A stretch of 64,000 bases of DNA, taken from positions 62,001 through 126,000 of the forward strand of contig NZ_JSYP01000012.1 in the NCBI RefSeq assembly GCF_000813005.1, read 5' to 3'. The position numbers and the translations under genes were made by a program. The notes below the pieces were generated by a model. The model did not search any database. It saw nothing but the letters and a program-made list of their open reading frames with translations, and was not told the DNA's origin. The stretch comes from Flavobacterium sp. KMS. GTDB taxonomy: Bacteria > Bacteroidota > Bacteroidia > Flavobacteriales > Flavobacteriaceae. This document shows, piece by piece, positions 44,923 through 53,706 of this stretch (positions are counted from its first letter, which is position 1; each line of letters begins with the position of its first letter).

Positions 44923-45373
44923 TTTCTATTTTTTCTGTTTGATTAAATATATTTTTATCTTGTATTAATTCATTTATGATTTCTGCCACCTCAATAAAAT
45001 GTTTTAATTTTTCTTCAGAAACGTGATTTCTAACTGTTTCATTAAACTTCAAGACAGTATTTTTAGATAAGTCTCTTTTTTCTTTTCCAAAATCAGTTAG
45101 ATAAATCAAAACTCCTCGTCCATCGGTTGGATTTTTCTTGCGAACAATCAATCCTTTGTCTTCCATAGATTTAAGCGTTCTGGTTAAGCTAGTAGCTTCC
45201 ATTCCCATTCTGGGACCCAATGCCGTCGATGGAGTACCTTCCTCTTTATCGATACTCAATAACGCAAAACCAGTTGCCATTGTCGCATCATATTTTGCAG
45301 CCTCCTCATTGTACATCCTTGATACAGCTTGCCATGTTGCTCGTAAAATATAATCTATAGTTTTTTCTTTCAT
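44906..45373 (-). CDS. MarR family transcriptional regulator of the beta-oxidation genes
   Basis: The 155-residue winged-helix protein shows the MarR pattern: ALGPRMGMEATSLTRTLKSM (recognition helix) followed by KGLIVRKKNPTDGRGVLIYLTDFGKE (wing). Its last 17 bases overlap the start of fadN, so the two are translationally coupled, and it most likely controls this operon in response to a fatty acyl-CoA or fatty acid (inference; TetR or MarR regulators play this part elsewhere). A near-perfect 22-bp palindrome at 45493-45514 is a candidate binding site. Confidence 0.88.
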   Translation of the reverse strand: MKEKTIDYILRATWQAVSRMYNEEAAKYDATMATGFALLSIDKEEGTPSTALGPRMGMEATSLTRTLKSMEDKGLIVRKKNPTDGRGVLIYLTDFGKEKRDLSKNTVLKFNETVRNHVSEEKLKHFIEVAEIINELIQDKNIFNQTEKIENETHN

Positions 45374-45492
45374 TTGGTAGATTGTATTTGATTATTTAAT
45401 TTTAATGTGAAATACTTAGATAATATCTTATACATTAATTAAAATCGAATTCGTCTTGTTGGCAACTATATCGATTTCAAATATAATAAAAA

Positions 45493-45514
45493 AATATTAT
45501 GCATGCATAGTATT
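45493..45514. promoter_or_regulatory. Near-perfect 22-bp palindrome upstream of the marR-fad operon
   Basis: The site is centred on ATGCATGCAT; 20 of 22 positions are symmetrical. It is 120 bp upstream of the marR start and the size of a MarR or TetR operator. The rest of the 45374-45708 intergenic region is AT-rich and shows no gene. Confidence 0.55.
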
Positions 45515-45708
45515 TCTAAAAATATTTTTTTGTTAATTAAAAATTTGCTCTGAAATAGAGTCTGTTAAGTTCTTTTTTGAATGAAATATAATGTTTTTTT
45601 TTGAAATTTTTATTATTCCAATATTCTAAAAACAACATCAGGCCAGTAAATTAGGAATTTAGATTATTGTTATTGAAAGATAATTCTTCGATTTAAAAAC
45701 AAGAATAA

Positions 45709-46722
45709 TCAATCCTCATATTTAAGTAAAGCCTTCTTAAGTTTATCTTTTATTCTCAATCGCAATCCATTGGGGCTAATAACTTCCAATCCGTCACCAA
45801 AACCCAAAAGCAAACGCTCAAATTCATAATTAGTTTTAAGTTTTAGCGTAATAATAATACTTCCGTCTTCATTTTCTTTTTCTAGTTTTTGCGAAGCATG
45901 AAAAGGCTTTGTCAAAACATAAGGCGCATTTTCTTTATCAATCCAAAGTTCTATTTTTCTTGCATTCATGCCTTGGTTTACAGTAACTCCAACCACATCT
46001 TTATAAAATTCTTCGGCATCAAAATTTTCCTCTATATAAGGTAGGTTAAAATCAAAATCGATATTGGTGATTCTGTCAAGAGCCAAATTGGTAATAGGCT
46101 GTGAACCTTTTTTCTTCCCAATCAAAAACCAACGATTATTAAACTCCTTTAAAATAAAAGGATGGAAATTGAATTTTTGTTCCTCTCTCGATTTAAAAGA
46201 TTTATAAGTAATAACCAGAACGATCTTCTTTACAATAGCCTGATAAATTTCGTCCAGATAATGCAAACCTTTCAAGTTCTCGTTTTTATCCAGATAAATA
46301 ACCGAATTAGTATGCGATTTCTCCGAATAGATTTTATCTTCCAAACGCTGCAAAATATCCGAGACATCGCTAAACAAAGAAAAATCCTTAAACTGTTTTA
46401 GCATCGATACCGTTTCAGTCAAAACATTCATATCCGTTTCCGTTAGCGGAATATCAGTAATCGAGAAATCTTCCTCATCATACTTATAAAACTTCTTATC
46501 ATAAACGACAATAGGAGCATTGTATCCTAATTTCTCACTTCGCATAAGCTGAATATCCATTTGTATCGTACGCTTACTTATACGGTTTTCGCGGCCTTCA
46601 TATTCAAATAAAGCATCCGAACATGCTTCGATTAAATCATCAAGAGTCCAAGTTCTGTATTGATTCTGCAGACACTTATCGATTGTTTTATAGCGAATTA
46701 ATGCATTTTTGTTTTGTGACAT
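45709..46722 (-). CDS. WYL domain transcriptional regulator
   Basis: From the ATG at 46720-46722 the protein has 337 residues (an upstream GTG would add 11 atypical residues). The N-terminal part is a winged helix (IRYKTIDKCLQNQYRTWTLDDLIEAC, ISKRTIQMDIQLMR), the middle a WYL domain (QAIVKKIVLVITYKSFKSRE, FHPFILKEFNNRWFLIGKKKG), and the end a WCX domain. WYL regulators bind nucleic-acid-type ligands and control DNA damage and phage-defence loci. It is 290 bp from the palindrome at 47012-47032, which recurs before the RNA repair genes, so it is the best candidate regulator of that set (inference). Confidence 0.88.
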   Translation of the reverse strand: MSQNKNALIRYKTIDKCLQNQYRTWTLDDLIEACSDALFEYEGRENRISKRTIQMDIQLMRSEKLGYNAPIVVYDKKFYKYDEEDFSITDIPLTETDMNVLTETVSMLKQFKDFSLFSDVSDILQRLEDKIYSEKSHTNSVIYLDKNENLKGLHYLDEIYQAIVKKIVLVITYKSFKSREEQKFNFHPFILKEFNNRWFLIGKKKGSQPITNLALDRITNIDFDFNLPYIEENFDAEEFYKDVVGVTVNQGMNARKIELWIDKENAPYVLTKPFHASQKLEKENEDGSIIITLKLKTNYEFERLLLGFGDGLEVISPNGLRLRIKDKLKKALLKYED

Positions 46723-46766
46723 ACTATGTGTTTTGCTGCAAAGACCCGAAAGCACTAAGTTTTTTT

Positions 46767-46857
46767 CTCGCAGATTTTGCAGATTTTTTTTGAATCCTTT
46801 TAATCCTTTAATCTGTAGCTTAAAAAACTTTGCGACTTCGCTCCTGATATTGCGTGA
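46767..46857. repeat. Dispersed intergenic repeat (gcagatttt / aatctgt / tttgcgac words)
   Basis: This AT-rich stretch shares the word order cgcagattttgcagatt, aatcctttt, aatctgt(a/g)gc, tttgcga with 60961-61107 and in part with 6327-6587. It is non-coding. Confidence 0.65.
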
Positions 46858-46879
46858 TTAATTTGTTTAATAATTATTT

Positions 46880-46972
46880 GGGCGTGTCCCGCTGAAAAAG
46901 CGGGTCGGGCTTTCGGCTTTATCTTTTGTTCCGTTCCACTTCACAAAAGGATATCGCCTCTATCCCTCACGC
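46880..46972. repeat. Dispersed structured repeat, copy 1 (GGGCGTGTCCCG...CCCTCACGC)
   Basis: The element begins GGGCGTGTCCCGC, contains an inner GC-rich hairpin (cccgctgaaaaagcggg), a second hairpin with a variable loop (ttttgt...acaaaa) and ends in atccctcacgc. The second copy is at 52691-52784; the ends are conserved and the hairpin loops vary. This is the pattern of a REP-like or non-autonomous mobile hairpin element. Confidence 0.8.
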
Positions 46973-47011
46973 AAATCAACTTTTGTGATAAAAATAAGCT
47001 TAATGATTTTA

Positions 47012-47048
47012 CTGCGCAAGTGGTTTGCGCACAAAAAAGATAGTTTTT
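47012..47048 (+). promoter_or_regulatory. Operator-like palindrome C with downstream promoter element
   Basis: The arms CTGCGCAA and TTGCGCAC (47012-47019 and 47025-47032) are separated by 5 bp and match at 7 of 8 positions. TAGTTTTT, one base from the TAnnTTTG consensus, ends at 47048, 12 bp after the palindrome to the start of its TTTT word. The same architecture occurs at 53436 and 58719. What it drives here is unclear: a 30-codon frame at 47057-47149 follows, then the surface protein gene, while the WYL gene lies on the other side. Confidence 0.6.
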
Positions 47049-47178
47049 ATAATAAAATGAAATTATACTTTAAAAAAGAAATCCTATTGATGTTCAGAAT
47101 TATAAGAAATAATGCTAATATTTTGAATATTTTTCATTTTAAAAATTAAAAAAAGAAGAGATTATTACTAGTGTTAAT

Positions 47179-47209
47179 TTTGATTCCAAGAAAAACGCAC
47201 CTACTTTTG
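47179..47209 (+). promoter_or_regulatory. Consensus promoter of the T9SS surface protein gene
   Basis: TTTG at 47179-47182 and TACTTTTG at 47202-47209 are 19 bp apart, a full match to the flavobacterial consensus, 27 bp before the ATG at 47237. Confidence 0.75.
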
Positions 47210-47236
47210 CGACCTTAAAAATTTGATTTACACTAT

Positions 47237-50200
47237 ATGGGGAAACTTTACTTATTACACCTACATTTTTTTTTTATAATTACAAGTTCAGTTTATGGAT
47301 TTAGCACAACCGATAAAAGTAATTTTTCCACCAATAAAGATTATAAAAGTCTAGTTTTACCACCCAATGTCGATTTTAATTTTACCAATGACGGAACTTG
47401 TTCTGGAACTCCAGTAACATTTAATCCAGTTGTAAGCGGTAATGCTCCTTATACCTATAAATGGGATTTTGGAGACGGAAGCACTTCTACCAATAGTAAT
47501 CCAAGTCACTTATTTAATGCAGTTGGTTGTGCATTTCAGAACTTTAGCGTAAGCTTAACCGTTACAGATGCTAATGGAGACTCTAATACAGTAACAAAAG
47601 TTATTTCGGTAAAGCAAAAACCAGATTTAAAATTTGGGAATGCAAATGCCCCAGGTTCACTAAAACCTTTTGAGCGATGTGGAGACAATAACTCAAATCC
47701 TAAATATAGTATTAGCGTTGCAAATAATTCGGCTTCTATAGGATGTATTACATCTTATAACGTAGATTGGGGTGATGGTAACTCCGAAACTAACGTTACT
47801 TTTCCTAAAACACATGAGTACCAAAAATTAGGTTCTTTTAATATGGTAATAACTGCTATAGGCAATAATAGTTGTAGCAATTCTATTACCTATGTTGTTA
47901 AAAATTCCAATAACCCAATAGGAGCACTTATAGCTCCGGGTAATACAATCAATTTATGTATTCCTGTTGATCCAATGCCATTTGCTATTGGTTCATGGGG
48001 CTTAAATCCTTCAGATACTCAATATTATGTTAACTATGGCGACGGAACAAACGATACTTATTCGCAAGGACAATTAGAAAGTTCTCCATATTATAATGCA
48101 GCAAATCCAGAGGCATCTCGAAATTTTCCTATACCACATAAATATACAAGAGCAAATTGTGATACTAACGGAAGCACAGTTAGCTTAACAATAATGACAT
48201 CTTGTGGAACCACAGATCTTAAGGCAGGGCCAATAAAAATATTAGACGTACCCCAACCAAATTTTAGCGTACAAAGCATAGCATGTGTTAATTCAGCTGT
48301 TAGTTTTAGCAATTATACTTATGCGGGATATACCAATAATTGTAGTACAGTTAATGTTTACACATGGGATTTTGGAGACGGAACTACTTCTAGAGAAGTT
48401 AATCCTTATCATGTATATTCAGCACCAGGAACCTACACAATCAAACTAAATGCAACAACGCCTTGCGGAGTTGGTACTGAGACAACAAGAACTATATGTG
48501 TTGAGCCTGTATTGCAGCCAGACTTTACTTTTGGTAATGCGTGTGCTTCAACCAATATTCAGATGACGAATACCACAGACACAAGTTTTAGCTGCGGAAC
48601 CGAAAGTTATTATTGGGATGTTACTAGTTATTACGAAGGATATTGTGGTAAAGAATCAGTACCAGGATTAGGAAGAGGACAATGGAATTTTGCAAATGGG
48701 ACTTATTCTTCATCGAAGGATCCTGTTTTTAATTTTACAATGCCAGGAACTTATTATGTAAGGTTAACAACCAGAAATTCATGCGGAATAGTGCGAGAGA
48801 TTATAAAAGCAATTCCAGTAAAAAAGCCGCCAGTTACAACCCTAAAACCAATTTCAGATTTTTGTAATTCAGCAACAATTAACCCTGTTGGAACAGTAGA
48901 AGAAACTTGCTCACCAAGTTCGGAAATTACGTATCTGTGGACTTTTGTAGGAGGAACACCTTCATCATCTACATTACTTAATCCAGGACCGATAAATTAT
49001 ACTGTTAGTGGTAAGTATGAAGCTATCTTTAGTGTTAGTAATAGTTGTGGAACTACAACAAAAACAGCCCCTTTTTCTGTAGATCTAGTGTTATCTCCAG
49101 TTATAAAGGATAAAACAGTAAAAATATGCAGCGGTAATAGTTTTCAGGTTACGCCAGTTACTAACGGAATAGATAATGTGCCAGCAGGAACAACCTATGT
49201 TTGGTCAACGCCAGTAATTTCTCCTGCAGGAGCAGTAACTGGAGCAAGTGCAGAATTTTCTCCAAGAACAAATATTAGTCAGTATTTAATAAATAATACT
49301 GCCAATCCTGCTACAGTAACCTACACTGTATCGCCAATATCCAAGGTGTGTCCCGGACCTAATTTTACAATTACAGTAACAGTAGATCCATTAATAAAGG
49401 TAATCGAAACAACAAAAAACAGTACTTGTTTTGGAGCAAACGATGCTTCTATTACAATAAATGTAACAGGAGGAATTCCTTTTGCAACAGCAACCCCTTA
49501 TACTTTTTCATGGACAGGTCCTAACGGATTTACAAGTACTGATAAGGATATTTCTAATTTAAAACCTGGAGGGTATACTTTAAGAGTTATTGATAATGGC
49601 AATTGCCCATTTACAAAGACGTATTATGTTAGTGAACCAGGATTATTTCAATTTTCAGGAAGTAAAAACGATATAACTTGTTTCGGATCTAATAACGGAA
49701 GTATTTATCTATCAACATCAGGAGGAACACAGCCATATACATATGTATGGACAAAAGACGGAAATCCTTACACAGCAACTACAGGAAGCCCTAATAATCT
49801 AGGACCTGGAGTTTATGGAGTTACAATAACCGAAGTTAATAATTGTAATATACTTACAGGAAGTTATGAAATCATCGAACCGCCATTATTAAAGGTAAAA
49901 TTGGAGAGTCAAGTTGATATTTTATGTTACGGATATTATACAGGTGAAATTAATGTAAGTACAACAGGAGGTCGATTTACCGAAACATCTCCAGGAGTTT
50001 TTAATTACCGATATAGCTGGACAGGACCAAACGGATTTAGAAGTAATCTTCAGAATTTAAAAAATCTTGCAGCAGGTACTTATGATTTGACCGTTACAGA
50101 TAATTCTAATTGTACCGATAAATTGCAAGTTGTATTACTTCAGAACGACGAAATACGTTTAAATTACAGTAAAACTGAAATAGCATGTTATAATTATGCC

Positions 50201-51631
50201 AATGCATCTATAACCATTAATAGTATTACAGGAGGAGTTCCCTTTACAACAGGAGATCCATATATCATAAAATGGAGCAATTTAGGAACAGGTTTAGTAC
50301 AAAATAACTTGTCAGCAGGAACCTATATCATTACGATTACAGATGCATTAGGTTGTCCAAAAGTGTTTCCTATAGTTATAGATAATGCACCAGTATTTAC
50401 AATAAACCCAGATGTAAAGAACGTTTCTTGTTTTGGAGCAAATGATGGTCATATCCGATTAAACCTTGTAGGAGGAAAAGCGCCAGTTTCTTTAGTTTGG
50501 GATGATAACTCTACAGCAGGAATTGAACGTAATAATATAGGCCCAGGAAAATATAGCGTAACAATTACCGATGGTAAAGCATGTGTAATAAAAGAAACCT
50601 TTATTATAATAGAACCTTTGTTGCTAGAAATAAGAGCCGATGTTTTAAATCCATTAGATTGTGTTGATGCAAATACAGGAGAAATAAACTTAGTTGTTAC
50701 CGGGGGACTACCACCATTTACCTACACTTGGTCTAATGGAGCAAAAACCGAAGATTTGACTAAAATTCCACCAGGTACTTATGCAGTTACTGTTACAGAT
50801 GCCAATGGTTGTAAAAAATCAGAAGAATGGAAAATTACCCGATTCGACCAACTTACGCCAACGATAGAAGTCCTAACAGATTTTGATTGTAATACTAAAT
50901 ATGTACATCAAACTTATGTAGGACACGTAAAAGGAGGGATTCCGCCTTATACTTTAAGCTGGTCCGATGGAGTTGTTTCAGGTCCTAATAACGAGATTAT
51001 GAATACCGAAAACAATGGTTTAATTATATTTAGTGTCACCGATAGTTTTGGTTGTACAGCAAATTTCCCATATAATGTTAATAAACCAGTTTTAGGAATA
51101 GCCAATTATTCTACAGGTTCATATGCTAAAGATGTTTATGATTTGTATTCTATTTACGATCCAATTTTATTTACAAACTTAGCAACAGGCGATTTTACAA
51201 ACATATCTTGGGATTTTGGAGATGGAAATTTTTCAAACGAAGAAAATCCTAAACATATCTATACCAGAGAAGGAACCTATACCATAAAACAAACTGTAAC
51301 ATATCCGTTTGGTTGCCAATATAGTTACACATCTACAATAGTAGTCGAAAAAGGATATAGTTTAGTAATGCCAAATGCTTTTACACCAAATAATGACGGT
51401 TATAACGACACGTTTGCACCCGTATTTTTAGGTCTTGAAAACATCACACTCGATGTTTATGATACCTGGGGAGGAATTGTATATTCCGAAACAGGAAAAA
51501 ATATAAGTGGATGGAACGGACAAATTAAAAATCATCCAGCCGAAAACGGAAACTATTATTTTAAAATCACGGCAAAAACCTTTTACAATCATACCGTAAC
51601 CGAAAAAGGAGCATTCACATTACTTAAATAA
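47237..51631 (+). CDS. Large PKD/SprB-repeat surface protein with T9SS type B sorting domain
   Basis: The 1464-residue protein is secreted (N-terminal hydrophobic segment) and carried to the surface by the type IX system. PKD domains recur, each with a WDFGDGSTS or WDFGDGTTS core (about residues 76, 378 and 1318). From about residue 725 to 1210 there are six or so SprB-type repeats, marked by TCFGANDASITINVTGGIPF-like starts and YTWSNG/YSWTGPNG centres. The last ~85 residues (PNAFTPNNDGYNDTFAPVFL, then VYDTWGGIVYSETG and WNGQ) are the gliding-motility-associated CHU_C type B sorting signal. Such proteins serve as adhesins or motility tracks. The PorP/SprF partner is 15 bp downstream. Confidence 0.93.
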   Translation: MGKLYLLHLHFFFIITSSVYGFSTTDKSNFSTNKDYKSLVLPPNVDFNFTNDGTCSGTPVTFNPVVSGNAPYTYKWDFGDGSTSTNSNPSHLFNAVGCAFQNFSVSLTVTDANGDSNTVTKVISVKQKPDLKFGNANAPGSLKPFERCGDNNSNPKYSISVANNSASIGCITSYNVDWGDGNSETNVTFPKTHEYQKLGSFNMVITAIGNNSCSNSITYVVKNSNNPIGALIAPGNTINLCIPVDPMPFAIGSWGLNPSDTQYYVNYGDGTNDTYSQGQLESSPYYNAANPEASRNFPIPHKYTRANCDTNGSTVSLTIMTSCGTTDLKAGPIKILDVPQPNFSVQSIACVNSAVSFSNYTYAGYTNNCSTVNVYTWDFGDGTTSREVNPYHVYSAPGTYTIKLNATTPCGVGTETTRTICVEPVLQPDFTFGNACASTNIQMTNTTDTSFSCGTESYYWDVTSYYEGYCGKESVPGLGRGQWNFANGTYSSSKDPVFNFTMPGTYYVRLTTRNSCGIVREIIKAIPVKKPPVTTLKPISDFCNSATINPVGTVEETCSPSSEITYLWTFVGGTPSSSTLLNPGPINYTVSGKYEAIFSVSNSCGTTTKTAPFSVDLVLSPVIKDKTVKICSGNSFQVTPVTNGIDNVPAGTTYVWSTPVISPAGAVTGASAEFSPRTNISQYLINNTANPATVTYTVSPISKVCPGPNFTITVTVDPLIKVIETTKNSTCFGANDASITINVTGGIPFATATPYTFSWTGPNGFTSTDKDISNLKPGGYTLRVIDNGNCPFTKTYYVSEPGLFQFSGSKNDITCFGSNNGSIYLSTSGGTQPYTYVWTKDGNPYTATTGSPNNLGPGVYGVTITEVNNCNILTGSYEIIEPPLLKVKLESQVDILCYGYYTGEINVSTTGGRFTETSPGVFNYRYSWTGPNGFRSNLQNLKNLAAGTYDLTVTDNSNCTDKLQVVLLQNDEIRLNYSKTEIACYNYANASITINSITGGVPFTTGDPYIIKWSNLGTGLVQNNLSAGTYIITITDALGCPKVFPIVIDNAPVFTINPDVKNVSCFGANDGHIRLNLVGGKAPVSLVWDDNSTAGIERNNIGPGKYSVTITDGKACVIKETFIIIEPLLLEIRADVLNPLDCVDANTGEINLVVTGGLPPFTYTWSNGAKTEDLTKIPPGTYAVTVTDANGCKKSEEWKITRFDQLTPTIEVLTDFDCNTKYVHQTYVGHVKGGIPPYTLSWSDGVVSGPNNEIMNTENNGLIIFSVTDSFGCTANFPYNVNKPVLGIANYSTGSYAKDVYDLYSIYDPILFTNLATGDFTNISWDFGDGNFSNEENPKHIYTREGTYTIKQTVTYPFGCQYSYTSTIVVEKGYSLVMPNAFTPNNDGYNDTFAPVFLGLENITLDVYDTWGGIVYSETGKNISGWNGQIKNHPAENGNYYFKITAKTFYNHTVTEKGAFTLLK

Positions 51632-51646
51632 AAGCAACAGATTACA

Positions 51647-52651
51647 ATGAGATTAAAACTATATATTACAATAATTATTACCTGTTGCTTTTTTTCAGAA
51701 ACAAGAGCGCAAGACCCAATTTTTACACAATACTTTTTAATTCCCGAAACATTAAATCCAGGTTTTTCTGGATTTATGGAAACAACATATGCAGGTATCG
51801 TTCACCGCGAACAATGGCCAGATCTGGATTTAAAAATAGATACCGATTATGCGTTTGTAAATACTTGGAACGAAAATATTAATAGCGGTTATGGTATAAG
51901 TGTTTTAAACCAAAGAGAGAATCTAACCAAGTATAATTACACGCAAATAAATGCCAATTATGCTTATAGAGTAAAGCTGAATGATACTTGGTATTTTAGA
52001 CCAGCCATCGAAGCTGGTTTCGGATTAAAGTCATTTGCATTTCAAAACTTATTGCTCGAGGATCAAATTAATATACGAACAGGAGTTATAAATTCAAGTT
52101 CGATAGATCCGATGTTAAAAAATGACAAAGTCAGTTTTTTCGATTTCTCGGCAGGAATGGTTTTTAATACCGAAAGTCTTTGGATTGGTTTATCGATGAA
52201 ACACCTTAACAGACCTAATATTTCCTTTGCAGCAAACGGAAATGTGCCTTTGGATACCTTTTTCTCACTAAGTTCAGGTTACGAATTCCTTCTGGCAGAT
52301 TATGTCGATGTGTTATTCTTACCGTATGAAACCAAATTGCTTATAACCTCAAATTATATGCAACAAGGACACTACAATCGATTTGATTTAGGAACATCAA
52401 TCCAGTTCGAAAAAATATTTTTTGGAGCAACAGCAGTTACCAATCCATCAAAAAACGGAATAAACAGAGAATTACTTACCTCAATAAACCTTTTTACAGG
52501 ATTACAATATCAGAACCTAAAATTAGGGCTTTCTTACGATTTAAATACATCAAGTATGGGTAGAACAGGAGGCGTTTACGAAGTTTTATTAACGTACCAA
52601 TTTAACTTAAGCGTAAAATGCTTTGGCTGTCCTAATTATACAGGAAGATAA
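51647..52651 (+). CDS. PorP/SprF family type IX secretion membrane protein
   Basis: The 334-residue outer-membrane protein has a signal peptide (TCCFFSETRAQ) followed by DPIFTQYFLIPETLNPGFSG, the typical N-terminal signature of PorP/SprF proteins (QDPxFSQY...NPAxAG). Alternating beta-strand patterns continue to YEVLLTYQFNLS at the end. It lies 15 bp behind the type B sorted surface protein, the arrangement of SprF with SprB, and should assist export or anchoring of that specific protein. The pair forms one operon with the consensus promoter at 47179. Confidence 0.92.
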   Translation: MRLKLYITIIITCCFFSETRAQDPIFTQYFLIPETLNPGFSGFMETTYAGIVHREQWPDLDLKIDTDYAFVNTWNENINSGYGISVLNQRENLTKYNYTQINANYAYRVKLNDTWYFRPAIEAGFGLKSFAFQNLLLEDQINIRTGVINSSSIDPMLKNDKVSFFDFSAGMVFNTESLWIGLSMKHLNRPNISFAANGNVPLDTFFSLSSGYEFLLADYVDVLFLPYETKLLITSNYMQQGHYNRFDLGTSIQFEKIFFGATAVTNPSKNGINRELLTSINLFTGLQYQNLKLGLSYDLNTSSMGRTGGVYEVLLTYQFNLSVKCFGCPNYTGR

Positions 52652-52690
52652 ACAGAAGTTATTATCTAATCAACAGTTTTAGCCTAATAT

Positions 52691-52784
52691 GGGCGTGTCC
52701 CGCCGAAAAAGGCGGGTCGGGCTGTACGCTGTATCTTTTTTGGGCGAAAAGCCCAAAAAAGGATGCCGCTCCCATCCCTCACGC
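52691..52784. repeat. Dispersed structured repeat, copy 2 (GGGCGTGTCCCG...CCCTCACGC)
   Basis: The same ends as copy 1 (46880-46972), with a longer inner hairpin cccgccgaaaaaggcggg and a second hairpin ttttttgggcgaaaagccca and its A run. It touches the stop codon of the HD-domain gene, so its hairpins may also end that transcript. Confidence 0.82.
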
Positions 52785-52785
52785 A

Positions 52786-53400
52786 TTACGATAATAATGC
52801 AATTTCTTTTTCAATATTAATTCTCGCTTTTTCCTCATATAAATTTCTGAATTCCTCTGTCTGGTAGATAAATTCATTCTCCAGAAAATGTTTCAACGCT
52901 TTTGCACGTCCGGGTTTATATAGAAAATCAGGATAAATACTATATTCCTTTCTTATTTGCTCAAAGTATATTTGATATTCATCCCAATCTCGGGCTAGAA
53001 TTTTTAAATCAAAATCTATTAGCCAATTAATATCCTCAATTATATTGTGCTGATGTTGTTGAGTCGCACAAATAGCATCAAAAACTAATTGTTTATCAAA
53101 TGATATATTTTCAGGTAAAATAGACAACACGTATTCGGCACTTTTGAGTTCATTATCTTTTTTAGAGCTTTTATAGATATAATCATGATAAAAGATAGCG
53201 AACAAAACTTCATTAGGGAATTCTAATTTCTGCAAGTAAGTATCATAACATTTAACCATATCAGCAATATGAGTAAGATTATGGTAATATCTGGATTTAT
53301 TGGAATATGTCTTTTCTAAATCCAACCAATTACGCTGAATCTGTTTTTCTTCAAAACCAATATTTATAAGCAGCTCAGTATATTTTTCTTTTAGATTCAT
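52786..53400 (-). CDS. HD superfamily phosphohydrolase next to RNA repair genes
   Basis: A 204-residue cytoplasmic protein of the predicted metal-dependent HD family (COG4339 type). The metal ligands are visible in SRYYHNLTHIADMVKCYD (histidines about 39-45), FAIFYHDYIYKSS (HD pair about 71-72) and ATQQHQHN with LIDFDLKILAR for the last aspartate. HD domains act as phosphodiesterases or phosphatases, and an HD enzyme is fused to a polynucleotide kinase in the Runella HD-Pnk repair protein, where it removes 2',3'-cyclic phosphate. Here the gene is divergent from a tRNA-like RNA and shares its operator (53436-53456). A role in RNA end healing is therefore plausible but inferred. Confidence 0.8.
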   Translation of the reverse strand: MNLKEKYTELLINIGFEEKQIQRNWLDLEKTYSNKSRYYHNLTHIADMVKCYDTYLQKLEFPNEVLFAIFYHDYIYKSSKKDNELKSAEYVLSILPENISFDKQLVFDAICATQQHQHNIIEDINWLIDFDLKILARDWDEYQIYFEQIRKEYSIYPDFLYKPGRAKALKHFLENEFIYQTEEFRNLYEEKARINIEKEIALLS

Positions 53401-53428
53401 AGGGCTAATTTACATAAAAATAGAAATC

Positions 53429-53472
53429 TTTGTTAGTACGCAAAATAATTGCGCACCAACTATAAACCTTTG
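53429..53472 (+). promoter_or_regulatory. Operator-like palindrome A and promoter of the tRNA-like RNA
   Basis: A -33-like TTTG (53429-53432) is followed by the arms GTACGCAA and TTGCGCAC (53436-53443 and 53449-53456), five bases apart, and by AACCTTTG ending at 53472, one base from TAnnTTTG. Transcription would begin near 53479, about 12 nt before the tRNA-like fold. The site lies between the divergent HD gene and the RNA, so one regulator could control both. Confidence 0.65.
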
Positions 53473-53490
53473 TATCATCAAAAAAAGAAA

Positions 53491-53681
53491 GGCCTTGTAG
53501 CTTAAAAGGAAAAGCCTACAGAAAAATTACTAGCTGTAGAGTTTGCGGATATTCCGGTTAGACCCGCGCGGACTAATGGGTAGAATTTACAGAAGCACCG
53601 AAATCGTTAGGGAAAGTAGGGAAGCGTATTTAGAGCCGCAATGCCCGAGAGGGAATATGAGTTCGAATCTCATCAAGGTCA
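53491..53681 (+). ncRNA. tRNA-like RNA with enlarged anticodon/variable region
   Basis: The ends fold exactly like a tRNA. The acceptor stem pairs GGCCTTG (53491-53497) with CAAGGTC (53674-53680), seven pairs with one G-U, followed by discriminator A. T8 and A9 are present; the D-arm has a 4-bp GCTT/AAGC stem and the loop AAAAGGAA with the canonical GG and A14/A21. The T-arm has a 5-bp ATGAG/CTCAT stem and a TTCGAAT loop. Between them is a hairpin CTACAG/CTGTAG with a 12-nt loop in place of the anticodon arm, then a ~100-nt insertion closed by TTGCGG/CCGCAA (53543-53548 with 53636-53641) and a CCC-GAGA-GGG hairpin. No usual anticodon is evident and CCA is not encoded. A promoter precedes it. 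It is not a tmRNA or a group I intron that I can recognise. Confidence 0.75.
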
Positions 53682-53706
53682 CAAAATTTGAATCAGATAC
53701 ATTTTA

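Noticed and set aside
47057..47149. 30-codon frame directly after palindrome C
   Set aside because: Very AT-rich, no recognisable protein, and no support beyond its position behind a weak promoter element.
53491..53681. tmRNA or group I intron in a tRNA gene
   Set aside because: There is no tag reading frame ending in the usual Ala-Ala form, no tmRNA acceptor sequence, and I could not lay out the P4-P6 and P7 core elements of a group I intron.
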